Assembly (NCBI GenBank): GCA_963708165.1
Contig: OY970187.1
Location: forward strand, 3,796,469 to 3,860,468
Direction: 5' to 3'
DNA: 64,000 bases
Origin: Rubricoccus sp963708165
Lineage (GTDB): Bacteria > Bacteroidota > Rhodothermia > Rhodothermales > Rubricoccaceae
Notes under the pieces: model-generated
What the model saw: the letters and a program-made list of their open reading frames with translations, nothing else
The model's database searches: none
What the model was told of the DNA's origin: nothing
Shown: one piece after another, positions 48,694-57,754 of the stretch
Layout: each line of letters opens with the position of its first letter
Position numbering within the stretch: position 1 is the stretch's first letter
Translations under genes and position numbers: made by a program

Positions 48694-49146
48694 CTACGGA
48701 TGCCACCGGTAGATCTCGTCGGGGTCGCACTGCTCGCCCTCAGCGGTGATCCACATCGCTCCGCCAGAGGCTTCATCGGAGAAAAGCAGGCGGGCCGAGA
48801 CCGGGCCGGACGGCAAGTCGATGGTGACCGAGCGCCCGAACGGCGGGGGCTCGTCCGCCACCGACACCCAGGCCTCTGGCGCGGAGAGCACGACCGGGGC
48901 GGGTGGCTCGGCCAGGAAGACGAGGTCGTTGGCATCGACGCGCTCCGCGACGCACGTTTCGCCAGAGGCCCAGCGGAAGGCCGTCGCGGGCTGACTGCGC
49001 TGCGTGGCGGCGAGGTAGGCCGCGAGGACGCGAGGGTGGGCACGTCGGTCCGGAGTAGAGGCCAGCGCTCGGTCGAGCGTGGCGCGGGTCCAGACGTGGT
49101 CTCGCCACGCAAACGCCCGGCCGGGTGCGACGTGTGAGAACGGCAT
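48694..49146 (-). CDS. Hypothetical protein, probably with a longer N-terminus
   Basis: 150 residues from ATG 49146. The same frame stays open upstream to about 49385 and its translation looks protein-like (DLQRLLGRLGLADAFDAPRE, then DGISLRDALERLGIDTAPLD), but no ATG, GTG or TTG was found there, so a start may be lost to an indel or lie within nadB. The C-terminal half has an OB/beta-rich appearance (PFGRSVTIDLPSGPVSARLL). No family recognised. It lies directly downstream of nadB. Confidence 0.5.
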   Translation of the reverse strand: MPFSHVAPGRAFAWRDHVWTRATLDRALASTPDRRAHPRVLAAYLAATQRSQPATAFRWASGETCVAERVDANDLVFLAEPPAPVVLSAPEAWVSVADEPPPFGRSVTIDLPSGPVSARLLFSDEASGGAMWITAEGEQCDPDEIYRWHP

Positions 49147-49391
49147 GGCCTCTGGCGGAGGCGGGAGGTCGAGCGGCGCCGTGTCAATGCCGAGCCGCTC
49201 GAGGGCGTCGCGGAGCGAGATCCCATCGCGCAGGGCGACGACGACGGCGATCTCGCGAGGCGCGTCGAATGCGTCTGCCAGGCCGAGGCGGCCCAGAAGG
49301 CGCTGGAGGTCTCGACGGAGAGCGGCGGGTCGCAGGACGAGGTCTGGAGGTGAGAAACGATGCGCGTGGAGACTTCCAGCGGCGCCAGAGG

Positions 49392-51035
49392 CTACCCCAC
49401 CGGCGAGACGTCCACCAGCGTGTCGTGCACCATCGCTGGGTTGGGCTTCGGGAAGTCCAGCATGTAGTGCAGCCCGCGGGATTCCTGCCTCTGGCGCGCG
49501 CAGCCGACGATCATGTGCGCGATGGCCGCGAGGTTGCGCAGCTCGCAGAGTTCGCTGGTCAGTTTGGTGCGTTGGTAGAACTCCTCAGTCTCGGTGTGGA
49601 TGAGGTCGATGCGGCGCGCGGCGCGCTCTAGTCGCAGCGTGGACCGCACGATGCCGACGTAGTCCTGCATGACCGTTCGGATCTCGCGGCGGTTGGCGCT
49701 CACCAAGATCCACTCGCGCGGATTCTCCGTCCCCGTCTCGTCCCAATCCGGAATCCCGTCCTCGTAGCCTACGCCAGAGGCGTATTCGGCAGCGGGCCCC
49801 AGCGCGCGGTGCGCGTAGACGAGCGCCTCCAGGAGCGAGTTGGAGGCCAAGCGGTTCGCGCCGTGGAGCCCGGAGCACGTCACCTCACCGCAGGCGAACA
49901 GCCCCGAAATGCTTGTCCGGCCCTCCATGTCCACCACGACGCCGCCGCACGTGTAATGCGCCGCGGGCACGACGGGGATCGGCCCCTTGGTCATGTCCAG
50001 GCCGTTCGCGAGCAACGTTTCTTGAATGTTGGGGAAGTGCTTGAGTACCTCGTCCGCGGGTTTGTGCGAGATGTCGAGCCAGACGTGCGGCTCGCCGCGG
50101 CGCTTCATCTGGTCGTCGATGGCGCGGGCCACGATGTCGCGCGGGGCGAGTTCGGCGCGCTCGTCGTAGTCCGGCATAAAGCGCTCGCCGGCGAGGTTGC
50201 GCAGGATGCCGCCGTCGCCGCGCACGGCTTCGGTGATTAGGAACGCGCGTCCCCCGAAGTCGGCGCCCGGCATGTACAGGCTCGTCGGGTGGAACTGCAC
50301 GAACTCCATGTTGGCGACCGTCGCGCGGGCGCGGTAGGCCATCGCGATGCCGTCGCCTGTGGCCACGGTCGGGTTCGTCGTGTGGAGGTAGACCTGCCCC
50401 GCGCCGCCAGCGGCCAGGAGCGTCACGCGCGCCAGGAACGTCTCGATCTGGCCCGTCGCCTCGTCCAGCACGTAGGCGCCAAAGCAGTGCAAGCCTCTGG
50501 CGCCAGAAGCATCTCCCTTCCCTCGGTCCTCGTCCTCGCCAGAGGCCAGGTGGTGCTCCGTGAGGAGGTTGACCGCGAAGTGGTGCTCCAAGAGTTGGAT
50601 GTTGTCGTGCTGGCGCACCGCCGCGAGCAGCGCGCGCTCCACCTCGCGGCCGGTCATGTCGGCGGCGTGCACGATGCGGTCGGCCGAGTGGCCGCCCTCG
50701 CGTCCCAGGTGCAGGTCGCCTCTGGCGTCGCGGTCGAACTCGGCGCCCCAGTCCATGAGCTCGCGGATTCGGTCCGGGCCTTCGGTGACGACCATGCGCA
50801 CCACGTCCTCGTCGCACAGGCCCGCGCCCGCGATGAGCGTGTCCTGGACGTGCGCCTCCACATCATCGTCGGGGTCCATGACCGCCGCGATGCCGCCCTG
50901 GGCGTAGTTGGTGTTGCTCTCGGCCGAGGCTTTTTTGGTGACCACGGCCACGGTCCCGTGTTGGGCCGCCCGCAGCGCAAAAGACAGCCCGGCGACGCCG
51001 GAGCCGATGACGAGAAAATCGACGCGTTCGCGCAT
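49392..51035 (-). CDS. nadB: L-aspartate oxidase
   Basis: 547 residues. It oxidises L-aspartate to iminoaspartate with FAD, the first step of NAD synthesis. FLVIGSGVAGLSFALRAA, SNTNYAQGGIAAV, GREGGHSADRIVHAADMTGR, TLLAAGGAGQVYLHTTNP and FACGEVTCSGLHGANRLASN are characteristic. Residues 163-182 (LASGEDEDRGKGDASGARGL) are an insert absent from typical NadB and built around two 9-mer copies. nadA and nadC are not in the window. Confidence 0.95.
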   Translation of the reverse strand: MRERVDFLVIGSGVAGLSFALRAAQHGTVAVVTKKASAESNTNYAQGGIAAVMDPDDDVEAHVQDTLIAGAGLCDEDVVRMVVTEGPDRIRELMDWGAEFDRDARGDLHLGREGGHSADRIVHAADMTGREVERALLAAVRQHDNIQLLEHHFAVNLLTEHHLASGEDEDRGKGDASGARGLHCFGAYVLDEATGQIETFLARVTLLAAGGAGQVYLHTTNPTVATGDGIAMAYRARATVANMEFVQFHPTSLYMPGADFGGRAFLITEAVRGDGGILRNLAGERFMPDYDERAELAPRDIVARAIDDQMKRRGEPHVWLDISHKPADEVLKHFPNIQETLLANGLDMTKGPIPVVPAAHYTCGGVVVDMEGRTSISGLFACGEVTCSGLHGANRLASNSLLEALVYAHRALGPAAEYASGVGYEDGIPDWDETGTENPREWILVSANRREIRTVMQDYVGIVRSTLRLERAARRIDLIHTETEEFYQRTKLTSELCELRNLAAIAHMIVGCARQRQESRGLHYMLDFPKPNPAMVHDTLVDVSPVG

Positions 51036-51148
51036 GTTGAGGACTCAGGCGGGTGAGCCTCTGGCGCGGCGCCAGAGGCGAGTGCGTGCGCGAGACTACC
51101 GCCAGTTCCCGCGCTGTGCTCAGGGCGTAGGCTGGCGGGCGCCAGAGG

Positions 51149-51552
51149 CTACTCGGCGATCTCGGGCTCAGTCGTGCACTGGCCACCCTCTAAGATGAGT
51201 TCACGGGGCTGGAAGACCCGGCACTCGCGCTCCAAACCGAGGGCTGCGTCGTACTCGCGTCCCAGGCGGGTGGCGAGCGCAGCGAGTTCCAGGATGGTCG
51301 GCGTGTCGCCGTCGGTGAGTGAGTAGATGCGGGAGAGGTGGCGTTGCCGCACGCGTCCGGGCCCAGCGGAAGCTCGCGGCAGGCGTCCACGTCCTCTGCG
51401 CGAGCCTGACCGATGGCGATTTCGAGCGCCCGGACCGTCGCGTCGATCTCGGCTTCGTACTCCGCGCGCTCCAGCGCGCTCAGACCGTCGGTGTTATCGG
51501 TGACTCCGCATCCTGCGAGGATGAGGGCAGACAGAAAGAGGACTCGCTTCAT
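51149..51552 (-). CDS. Small lipoprotein of unknown function, frameshifted
   Basis: About 134 residues after repair. Signal MKRVLFLSALILAGC. The acidic helical mature part (LSALERAEYEAEIDATVRAL, GDTPTILELAALATRLGREY) resembles small bacterial lipoproteins of no known role. One base is missing near 51348, between PDACG and QRHLSRIYSL. A homologous lipoprotein-like gene follows upstream on the same strand but shows no clear similarity. Confidence 0.6.
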
Positions 51553-51721
51553 GGCAATCGCGGGGGGGTAGACGGGAAATAACGGCCTCTGGCGCGGCGG
51601 TGTCAACCGCAAGAGGCGCAGGACGTGTGCCTCGTTCTCGCCCGCGGTAATCACGAGGCACCCCGAAGGGCCCGCCACAGCCTCTGGCGCCAGAGGCGCT
51701 GCACAACACGTGGAAAACAGG

Positions 51722-52207
51722 CTACTCCCCCGAGCGGCACGCGGGCGCATCGGTGGGGCCACCATAGCAGGCGACGCATTGCCCGTCGCGGAACAGCGGT
51801 GGAGGGGGCGGCGGCATCGGCGCGCAGATGGGCGGATAGGGAAAGCGTGTTCCACCGTCCGAAGGCTCAGGCTGAACGGAGAGCAGCCGCCACCATTCGC
51901 TATCGAGCGCCTGGACACGGCTCGCGAGCCTCCCGATCCTCTCCCCATCTGGGTCTTCGGCGGAGTAGACGAGAGGCCTGCGGAGGCACCCGAACTGCAC
52001 GACCCGGCATGACGCGGGGGAGGTAGCCCGCGCGTCCCCGTTGAGCGAGTCGAGCGAGACCATGCTGCGGTTGAGAAGCAAGGTCACCGAGTCGTGCGTT
52101 GCACGCCATGCCTCTTGAGGATCGGCGCCGACTAAGGCCTCGGAAGGGCGGCTTGGCGAACAGGCGCCGACGACCACAGCCACCACGAGGCAATAAGCGA
52201 GGCGCAC
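51722..52207 (-). CDS. Lipoprotein of unknown function
   Basis: 161 residues from a GTG at 52207, chosen because it places the lipobox VVVGAC about 15 residues from the start. The mature part has six or more cysteines (ASCRVVQFGC, PPICAPM, GQCVACYGG) and a polyproline stretch, suggesting disulfides. No family recognised. It contains none of the dispersed motif. Confidence 0.55.
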   Translation of the reverse strand: MRLAYCLVVAVVVGACSPSRPSEALVGADPQEAWRATHDSVTLLLNRSMVSLDSLNGDARATSPASCRVVQFGCLRRPLVYSAEDPDGERIGRLASRVQALDSEWWRLLSVQPEPSDGGTRFPYPPICAPMPPPPPPLFRDGQCVACYGGPTDAPACRSGE

Positions 52208-52334
52208 CGTAAGCCGTATTGCTAGGTCAGCGGGACATGACCGGGGACCAGGCGCCGTGGCGCCAGAGGCCTCTGGCGTAGCGCAAGAACCATGCACGAG
52301 GAGCGCGGCCCGGCAGAGAAGCAGCGCCAGAGGC

Positions 52335-53438
52335 TCAGGTCGTAGGTCCGGACTCTTGGAGCAGGTACGCCTTGATGAACGCGTCGATGTCGCCGTCGAT
52401 CACGCTTTGCACGTCGGGAATCTTGACCTCGGTGCGGTGGTCGTTGACCATCGTGTAGGGCTGGAAGACGTAGGAGCGGATCTGGCTGCCCCACTCGATC
52501 TTTTTCTTGCCCGCCTCCTCGGCGTTCTTGGCCGCCTCTCGGATGGCCTGCTCCAGCGCGTAGATGCGCGACTTGAGCATCTGCATCGACCGCTCGCGGT
52601 TCTGCATCTGTGAGCGCTGCTCGGTGGATTCGGCCACGACTCGCGCCGACTCGCCGTTGCTCAGCGTTCCCGTCCAGATCAGGCGCGCGCCCGTCTCAAC
52701 CTTGTTCACGTTCTGCCCGCCCTTGCCGCCGCTGCGAAACGTCTGCAGTTCGAGGTCGTCCGGCTTGATGTCGACCTCGATCTCGTCGTCGATCTCGGGG
52801 TAGACGAACACACTCGCGAACGAGGTCTGGCGTTTGTCGCCCGAGCCGAACGGGCTCATGCGCACCAGACGGTGGACGCCGCTCTCGGCCTGGAGGTAGC
52901 CGTAGGCGTACGGTCCCTCGATGCGCAGGCTCGCGCTCTTGATGCCCGCCTCCTCCGCCTCCTGGTATTCCAAGAGCGTCGGCGAGTACTCGTGGCGCTC
53001 GGCGTAGCGCGTGTACATGCGCAGCAGCATCTCGGCCCAGTCCTGCGCGTCGGTTCCGCCCGCGCCGCTGTTGATGGTGAGGATGGCCGTGCGGTGGTCG
53101 TCCTCGCCCGAGAGCATGCCGCGGAGTTCTAGGGTCTCGATGCCCTTCTCCAGCCTCTGGCGCTCGGCCTCGATCTCGCCCGAGAGGTCCGAGTCTGGGT
53201 CCTCGTCCTGCATCTCCTGCAGCGTGAGGAGGTCGTCGCGGCGGTCGGCGAGCGCGTCGTAGGCGTCGATCCAGCTTTTCTCGCCCGCGATGGCCTGCTC
53301 GGTCGTGCGGGCGCGGTCGTTGTCGTCCCAGAAGCCGGGCTCCAGGCGTCGCGCTTTGAGCGTGTCGAGGGTGTCGCGGCGTCCCGCGATGTCGAGGTAG
53401 CGCTCCAGGTCCGCGACGCGTTCGATGAGATCGTCCAT
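52335..53438 (-). CDS. prfB: Peptide chain release factor 2
   Basis: 367 residues. The stop-codon-recognising SPF motif (VRMSPFGSGDKRQTSF) and catalytic GGQ (GGKGGQNVNKVET) are present. It releases peptides at UGA and UAA. The reading frame is continuous from ATG 53438 with no internal UGA near codon 25, so the programmed +1 frameshift that regulates prfB in many bacteria is missing. One 9-mer copy (SLWRSA-like overlap on the other strand) lies in the coiled-coil region. Confidence 0.96.
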   Translation of the reverse strand: MDDLIERVADLERYLDIAGRRDTLDTLKARRLEPGFWDDNDRARTTEQAIAGEKSWIDAYDALADRRDDLLTLQEMQDEDPDSDLSGEIEAERQRLEKGIETLELRGMLSGEDDHRTAILTINSGAGGTDAQDWAEMLLRMYTRYAERHEYSPTLLEYQEAEEAGIKSASLRIEGPYAYGYLQAESGVHRLVRMSPFGSGDKRQTSFASVFVYPEIDDEIEVDIKPDDLELQTFRSGGKGGQNVNKVETGARLIWTGTLSNGESARVVAESTEQRSQMQNRERSMQMLKSRIYALEQAIREAAKNAEEAGKKKIEWGSQIRSYVFQPYTMVNDHRTEVKIPDVQSVIDGDIDAFIKAYLLQESGPTT

Positions 53439-53521
53439 GCGCGCAAGCTACCGCCTCTGGCGCGGAGGGATGCGCGGCCTCTGGCGCCAGAGGCGTCGGG
53501 CGCCTGGGGTCTCGCCAGAGA

Positions 53522-54276
53522 CTAGAAGTAGACGGAGAGTGCCACACGTGTGGTGCCTACGCCGAAGCGCCAATCATCACCCGAGTTGTCCGTCTCGCTG
53601 CTGTTCACCTCCTCCTCGTCTACAAGAACTCCGCCCACAAACGTGCGGTCCAGGCTTGAAAACCGGGTCGCGCCCGTTGCGTCGGCGTACTCCACGCCGA
53701 ACGTGTAGGCTCCGCCTAGTGTGACGCCGTTCACGACCTTGATCTCGGCCCCGAGCAAAAGACCGCCGCTTACGAACGTCCGTTCTGATTCCCTCACGAC
53801 TCTGGACTCTTGGACCCGCCGCAGATCTTGCTCTGCATAGAGCCTTTCGGAACGCGTGTCATCCACGCCGTCGTTCGACCCGATCCCGAACTGCACTGCA
53901 GCTCCCACGAAGGGCGAGACGGTTGACCGGCGACGGCCAACGTGTTGCTCCACGAAGAAGCTGAGGGATGCAGATCGTGCCGAGTTCTCAGATGTCGACG
54001 ACTCTTCAAAGCCTCCCAGAGTGCCGCCCTGCGCGCTCTCGCTGCTCGCTGTCCGAGCCGCTAATGGAGAACGTGGTGCCGAGCACGGTCCGCTCACCCG
54101 CCCAATACCGGAGGCCTATTCCGCCCTCCAGCGGCGAGATCGAGAATGTGCTGAGGCCACTGAACCCGACCGTGACGGCGAGGTCGCCCTGGTGTGCGAT
54201 GGCGCGGCCACGGCGCTGAGCTTCGGCGCCAGAGGCCGAGACGAAGACGACGAGACAGAGTGAGGAGCAAACGCAT
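53522..54276 (-). CDS. Outer-membrane beta-barrel protein, twice frameshifted
   Basis: About 250 residues after repair. Beginning at ATG 54276, a one-base correction near 54255 gives a signal peptide (LVVFVSASGAEAQ) and a second near 54040 joins FSISGSDSEQRE to GGTLGGFEESSTSENSARS. Alternating amphipathic strands (SLSFFVEQHVG, PFVGAAVQFGIG, FVSGGLLLGAEI, GVTLGGAYTFGVEY) and the terminal Phe (RVALSVYF) mark an eight-stranded barrel like those of Bacteroidota PorT/OmpW-like porins. Role unknown. Confidence 0.72.
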
Positions 54277-54383
54277 GCGACACAGGGAAAGAGAGAGACG
54301 GCCGCTGGCGGCGGCGTAAGCGGAATGCGTTCCCGCGCGACGATACACCACACGCTTCCGACCACGCCTCTGGCGCCAGATGC

Positions 54384-55604
54384 TTAGGCGTCGCCGCGGA
54401 CCTTCTTGGCGAAGCGCGCGATGCGCTTTGTGGCCTCCTGCACGTTCTCCATGCTCGTCGCGTAGGAGCAGCGGAGATAGCCCTCGCCGCTGGGGCCGAA
54501 GGCGCCGCCGGGGACACAGGCGACTTTCTCCTCCTGCAACAGTTGCTGCGCGAACTCCTCGGACGTGAGGCCGGTGCTCGTGATGTCGGGGAAGCAGTAA
54601 AAGGCGCCCTCGGGCTCGAACGTGGGCAGGCCCGCCTCGCGCAAGCCGTCCACGATGTGGCGGCGGCGGGCGTCGTAGCTCTGACGCATCATCTCGACGT
54701 CCTCCTGCGCGTGCCGGATCGCCGCGAGGGCGCCGACCTGGCCCATCGTGGGCGCGCTCATGACGACGTACTGGTGCGCCTTGTACATCTCCTCCATGAT
54801 GGGGCGGGGTGCGCAGGCGTAGCCGATGCGCCAGCCCGTCATGGCGTAGTTCTTGGAGAAGCCGCCCAGCAAAATCGTGCGCTCCCACATGCCCGGAAGC
54901 GTGGGCACGCTGACGTGGCCGAGTTCGAACGCCTCGCCGTAGATAAGGCGGCTGTAGATCTCGTCTGAGATCACGAATAGATCGTGCTTGACGACGAGTT
55001 CGGCGATCTCCGCCATCGTCTCCTGGCGAATGACCGCACCCGTAGGGTTGTTGGGGTAGCCCAGGAAGAGGACTTTGGTCTTGTCCGTAATGCGCGCTTC
55101 GATGTCGGCGGCGGTCACCTGAAAGTCGTTCTCGGCGCGGGTGGGCACGTAGACGACCTCGCCGCCCGCGAAGAAGGCGCTCGGGCCGTAGCTCACGAAG
55201 CAGGGCTCGGGAATCAGTACCTCGTCGCCTGGGTCCACGAGCGCCAGCATGGCGATCAACATGGCTTCGCTCGCGCCGATGGTTACGACGATCTCCTTGG
55301 GGTCGTACTCCAAGTTGTGCAGGCTTTTGAGTTCGCCCGCGATGGCATCGCGCAACTCAGAAAGACCGAGGTTCGCGGTGTAGCCCGTCCGCCCGGCGTC
55401 CAGGCTCGCCTTGGCGGCCTCGATGACCGGCAGCGGCGACACGAAGTCCGGCTCGCCTATGCCGAGCGAGATCACGTCGTCCATCGACGCGGCGATCTCG
55501 AAGAAGCGCCGAATGCCCGAGGGCGGAACGGTGCGGATGCGGCTGGAGAGGCGCCCGACGAGGCGTGCGGCTTCCTCGTGACGATTTGTGGCGGTCTCGG
55601 GCAT
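54384..55604 (-). CDS. Class I/II pyridoxal-phosphate aminotransferase
   Basis: 406 residues. The PLP lysine is in LLGGFSKNYAMTGWRIGYA; other sites are LSLGIGEPDF-like ISLGIGEPDFVSP, GYPNNPTGAVI, SDEIYSRLIYGE. It resembles aspartate or aromatic aminotransferases (family I gamma, PatA-like), transferring amino groups to 2-oxoglutarate; substrate cannot be told. ATG 55604 gives a normal N-terminus. The promoter side carries a 17-base tandem repeat. Confidence 0.88.
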   Translation of the reverse strand: MPETATNRHEEAARLVGRLSSRIRTVPPSGIRRFFEIAASMDDVISLGIGEPDFVSPLPVIEAAKASLDAGRTGYTANLGLSELRDAIAGELKSLHNLEYDPKEIVVTIGASEAMLIAMLALVDPGDEVLIPEPCFVSYGPSAFFAGGEVVYVPTRAENDFQVTAADIEARITDKTKVLFLGYPNNPTGAVIRQETMAEIAELVVKHDLFVISDEIYSRLIYGEAFELGHVSVPTLPGMWERTILLGGFSKNYAMTGWRIGYACAPRPIMEEMYKAHQYVVMSAPTMGQVGALAAIRHAQEDVEMMRQSYDARRRHIVDGLREAGLPTFEPEGAFYCFPDITSTGLTSEEFAQQLLQEEKVACVPGGAFGPSGEGYLRCSYATSMENVQEATKRIARFAKKVRGDA

Positions 55605-55646
55605 ATCTGGAGGCAGAGGGAGCGCGAAGTTAGCCCCGCCTTCGGC

Positions 55647-55740
55647 GCTGCCGTGCCTCTGGCGCTGCCGTGCCTCTGGCGCTGCCGTGCCTCTGGCGCT
55701 GCCGTGCCTCTGGCGCTGCCGTGCCTCTGGCGCTGCCGTC
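55647..55740. repeat. 17-base tandem repeat containing the dispersed 9-mer
   Basis: Five copies of GCTGCCGTGCCTCTGGC start at 55647, 55664, 55681, 55698 and 55715, with a partial sixth at 55732. It occupies most of the intergenic space between the divergent aminotransferase and flippase-like genes, so copy number could change promoter spacing. Confidence 0.9.
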
Positions 55741-55781
55741 CCGGTCCCCTCTTGCGCCAGAGGCCTCCCTTCCCCTCTTCG

Positions 55782-56819
55782 ATGCCACCCGTCCGCTCGC
55801 TGCTCCGCGCCGCCGCGATCCTGATTCCGCTCGGGGTGGCGGCCAACGTCGTGCTCTCCCTCGCGACGACCGATCACGCGCTGCTGGTGTCGCTGAGAGA
55901 CGTGCCTCTGGTGACGCTGGGGCTCGTCCTCGCGCTGAGCGGGATTCCGTGGCTGACGCAGAGCGCGCGCATGACGGTCTGGTCGCGGTTCGTGGGGCAC
56001 CCGCTGCACTTTTGGACGTCGTTCCGGCTGTACGCGGGCGGCGTGCTGGGCTCGGCCGTCACGCCGACGGCCGTCGGCGGCGGGAGCATCCGGTGGGCGC
56101 TCGCGACGCGCCACGGCGTGCCCGGTGGCATGGCGGCCTCGCTGCTGACCGTGGAGGGGATGCAAGACCTGCTGTTCATCTCGCTCGCGATTCCAGCGGC
56201 GTTGGCGTTTTCGTCGGCGGGCGAGTCCGAGGCCATCCGCGGCGCGCTGGACCGCTTCGCGTTCGGCGTGGACGCGCCAGCGGTCGTCATCGTAGGCGGG
56301 GCAGTGGGGCTCCTCCTGGCCTGCTGGGCGCTCTTCCACGCTGCCACCAGAGGCCTGCTCGGGCGCCTCTGGCGCCGACGCGCGCGTCGGATCGCGGCGA
56401 AGGTGCGACGACCTTTCGCCAGAGGCGTGCGCGACGTGAAGCAGACGTTCGCGCTCGTGGCCGCCAGAGGCAAGCGCTGGTTCGCGCTCACGTTCGTGCT
56501 GACGGCGCTGCAGTGGACCGCGCGCTACTCGGTCGCGACGGTCGTGATCGCGGCGCTCGGCGGGCCGTTCCAGCCGCTGCTGTTCTGGCTCCTGGGCTGG
56601 ATGACCTACGCCGTCAGCAGCGCCGTCCCCACACCCGGAGCCGCTGGCGCGGCGGAGGCCACGTTCGCGCTCCTGCACTCGCCGTTTGTGGGCGCGGGCA
56701 TCCTGGGCCTCACGGCGGCCGTGTGGCGCCTGGTGCTGTTCTACCTGCCCGCGGCGGTGGCGGCGGTGGTCTACCCGCTCTTCGTGGTGCGCGACGCGAT
56801 CCAGCCGGGCGGCGACTGA
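55782..56819 (+). CDS. Lysylphosphatidylglycerol-synthase-TM/UPF0104-like membrane protein
   Basis: 345 residues, seven or eight membrane segments. Signature segments GVLGSAVTPTAVGGGSIRWA, TVEGMQDLLFISLAIPAALA and SSAVPTPGAAGAAEATFALL match the flippase-like domain family (PF03706). Such proteins move or modify lipids in the inner membrane; substrate unknown. The cytoplasmic loop (FARGVRDVKQ, RGLLGRLWRRRARR) has several 9-mer copies. Confidence 0.85.
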   Translation: MPPVRSLLRAAAILIPLGVAANVVLSLATTDHALLVSLRDVPLVTLGLVLALSGIPWLTQSARMTVWSRFVGHPLHFWTSFRLYAGGVLGSAVTPTAVGGGSIRWALATRHGVPGGMAASLLTVEGMQDLLFISLAIPAALAFSSAGESEAIRGALDRFAFGVDAPAVVIVGGAVGLLLACWALFHAATRGLLGRLWRRRARRIAAKVRRPFARGVRDVKQTFALVAARGKRWFALTFVLTALQWTARYSVATVVIAALGGPFQPLLFWLLGWMTYAVSSAVPTPGAAGAAEATFALLHSPFVGAGILGLTAAVWRLVLFYLPAAVAAVVYPLFVVRDAIQPGGD

Positions 56820-56905
56820 GCCTCTGGCGCCGGAAGCGCTGCTCGGGGCAGGCGCCAGAGGCCATGGGATACGCCAGAGGCCTCTGGCGGTGGGTTCTGC
56901 GGCGC

Positions 56906-57253
56906 CTACCCGACGAGCATCCCGAGCAGCGCTCCCGAGACCCACCCGACGACGCCCGCGCCGACGTGGATCGCGGCGACCTTTCGGATGACGGCCTCGG
57001 ACTTCGCCAGCGGGCGCGGCTCTAGCCTCGCGTGGTAGTAGAGGCCGTTGCCGACGCCGGCCACGACGAGCCCCACGGCACCGGCTAGGAGCGCCCCCGC
57101 GGCGGTCGCCGCTGGGTCCGGGAGCCGAGCGTAAGCCCAGGCCGCAGCCGCGGCGAAGACGGCGACGGGCGCGAAGACGTTGAGGTTGCGGAGTGCGTAA
57201 AAGGCGGCGAGCCAGACGAGCGCGCCCAGTGCGAATCCCTCGACGTAGATCAT
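56906..57253 (-). CDS. Small membrane protein of unknown function
   Basis: 115 residues from ATG 57253 with about four hydrophobic segments (GFALGALVWLAAFYALRNL, VAVFAAAAAWAY, AAGALLAGAVGLVVAGVG, GAGVVGWVSGALLGMLVG). No family recognised. The upstream region contains no 9-mer copies. Confidence 0.6.
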   Translation of the reverse strand: MIYVEGFALGALVWLAAFYALRNLNVFAPVAVFAAAAAWAYARLPDPAATAAGALLAGAVGLVVAGVGNGLYYHARLEPRPLAKSEAVIRKVAAIHVGAGVVGWVSGALLGMLVG

Positions 57254-57394
57254 GCTCGGGAGTGGCTCGCGCCGCAGAACATTTGGCCGTTTAGCCCCCG
57301 GGGCTGACGGCACGGCGGGTGGACGAGCGAATGTAGGCGCCGATGCCTGGACGAGCCAGAGACGCTGACGCCCCCGGCGGCCTACAGCGGCGAG

Positions 57395-57721
57395 TCATAC
57401 GGCGCCGGGGTTTGCATCGCGCTCGCGAACGAGCGCGGCTCGGTATTGACCTCGTATCCGGTTCTCTCGGTCCTTCAACGAGAGCAGCCCAGCCGCACGC
57501 TTCAAGCTGAGCCAGAACGACGACGAACTCCCGAACTCATGGCCCAGATCTTCGAGGACGACGAGGGCCACCTCGTGCTCATTCTGCTGGACGTACTCCT
57601 CCGCCATGTCGTAGCGCTCGCGAGCCCAGTCCGGCGCGTCGGACGGGAGCGCCAGTTTTGTCGCTGCTCCACGGAGAACGACGCTGAGAACTTCGAGCCG
57701 TTTGACTGCACGAGCATCCAT
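57395..57721 (-). CDS. Small soluble protein, possibly MafI-like
   Basis: 108 residues from ATG 57721 (a second ATG lies at 57742). The pattern EEYVQQNEHEVALVVLEDLG, then FWLSLKRAAGLLSLKDRENR, recalls the small MafI-type immunity family found beside polymorphic toxins; the resemblance is weak and no toxin is visible. The IS110 transposase ends 34 bases upstream on the same strand, so the insertion probably replaced its promoter. Confidence 0.4.
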   Translation of the reverse strand: MDARAVKRLEVLSVVLRGAATKLALPSDAPDWARERYDMAEEYVQQNEHEVALVVLEDLGHEFGSSSSFWLSLKRAAGLLSLKDRENRIRGQYRAALVRERDANPGAV

Positions 57722-57754
57722 CGCAGTGCCGTGTAACAGCAACTGTGTTGAGAG

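Noticed and set aside
52335..53438. Programmed frameshift of prfB
   Set aside because: The frame is continuous and no UGA lies near codon 25.
55647..55740. CRISPR array
   Set aside because: Direct repeats of 17 bases without unique spacers; it is a simple tandem repeat.
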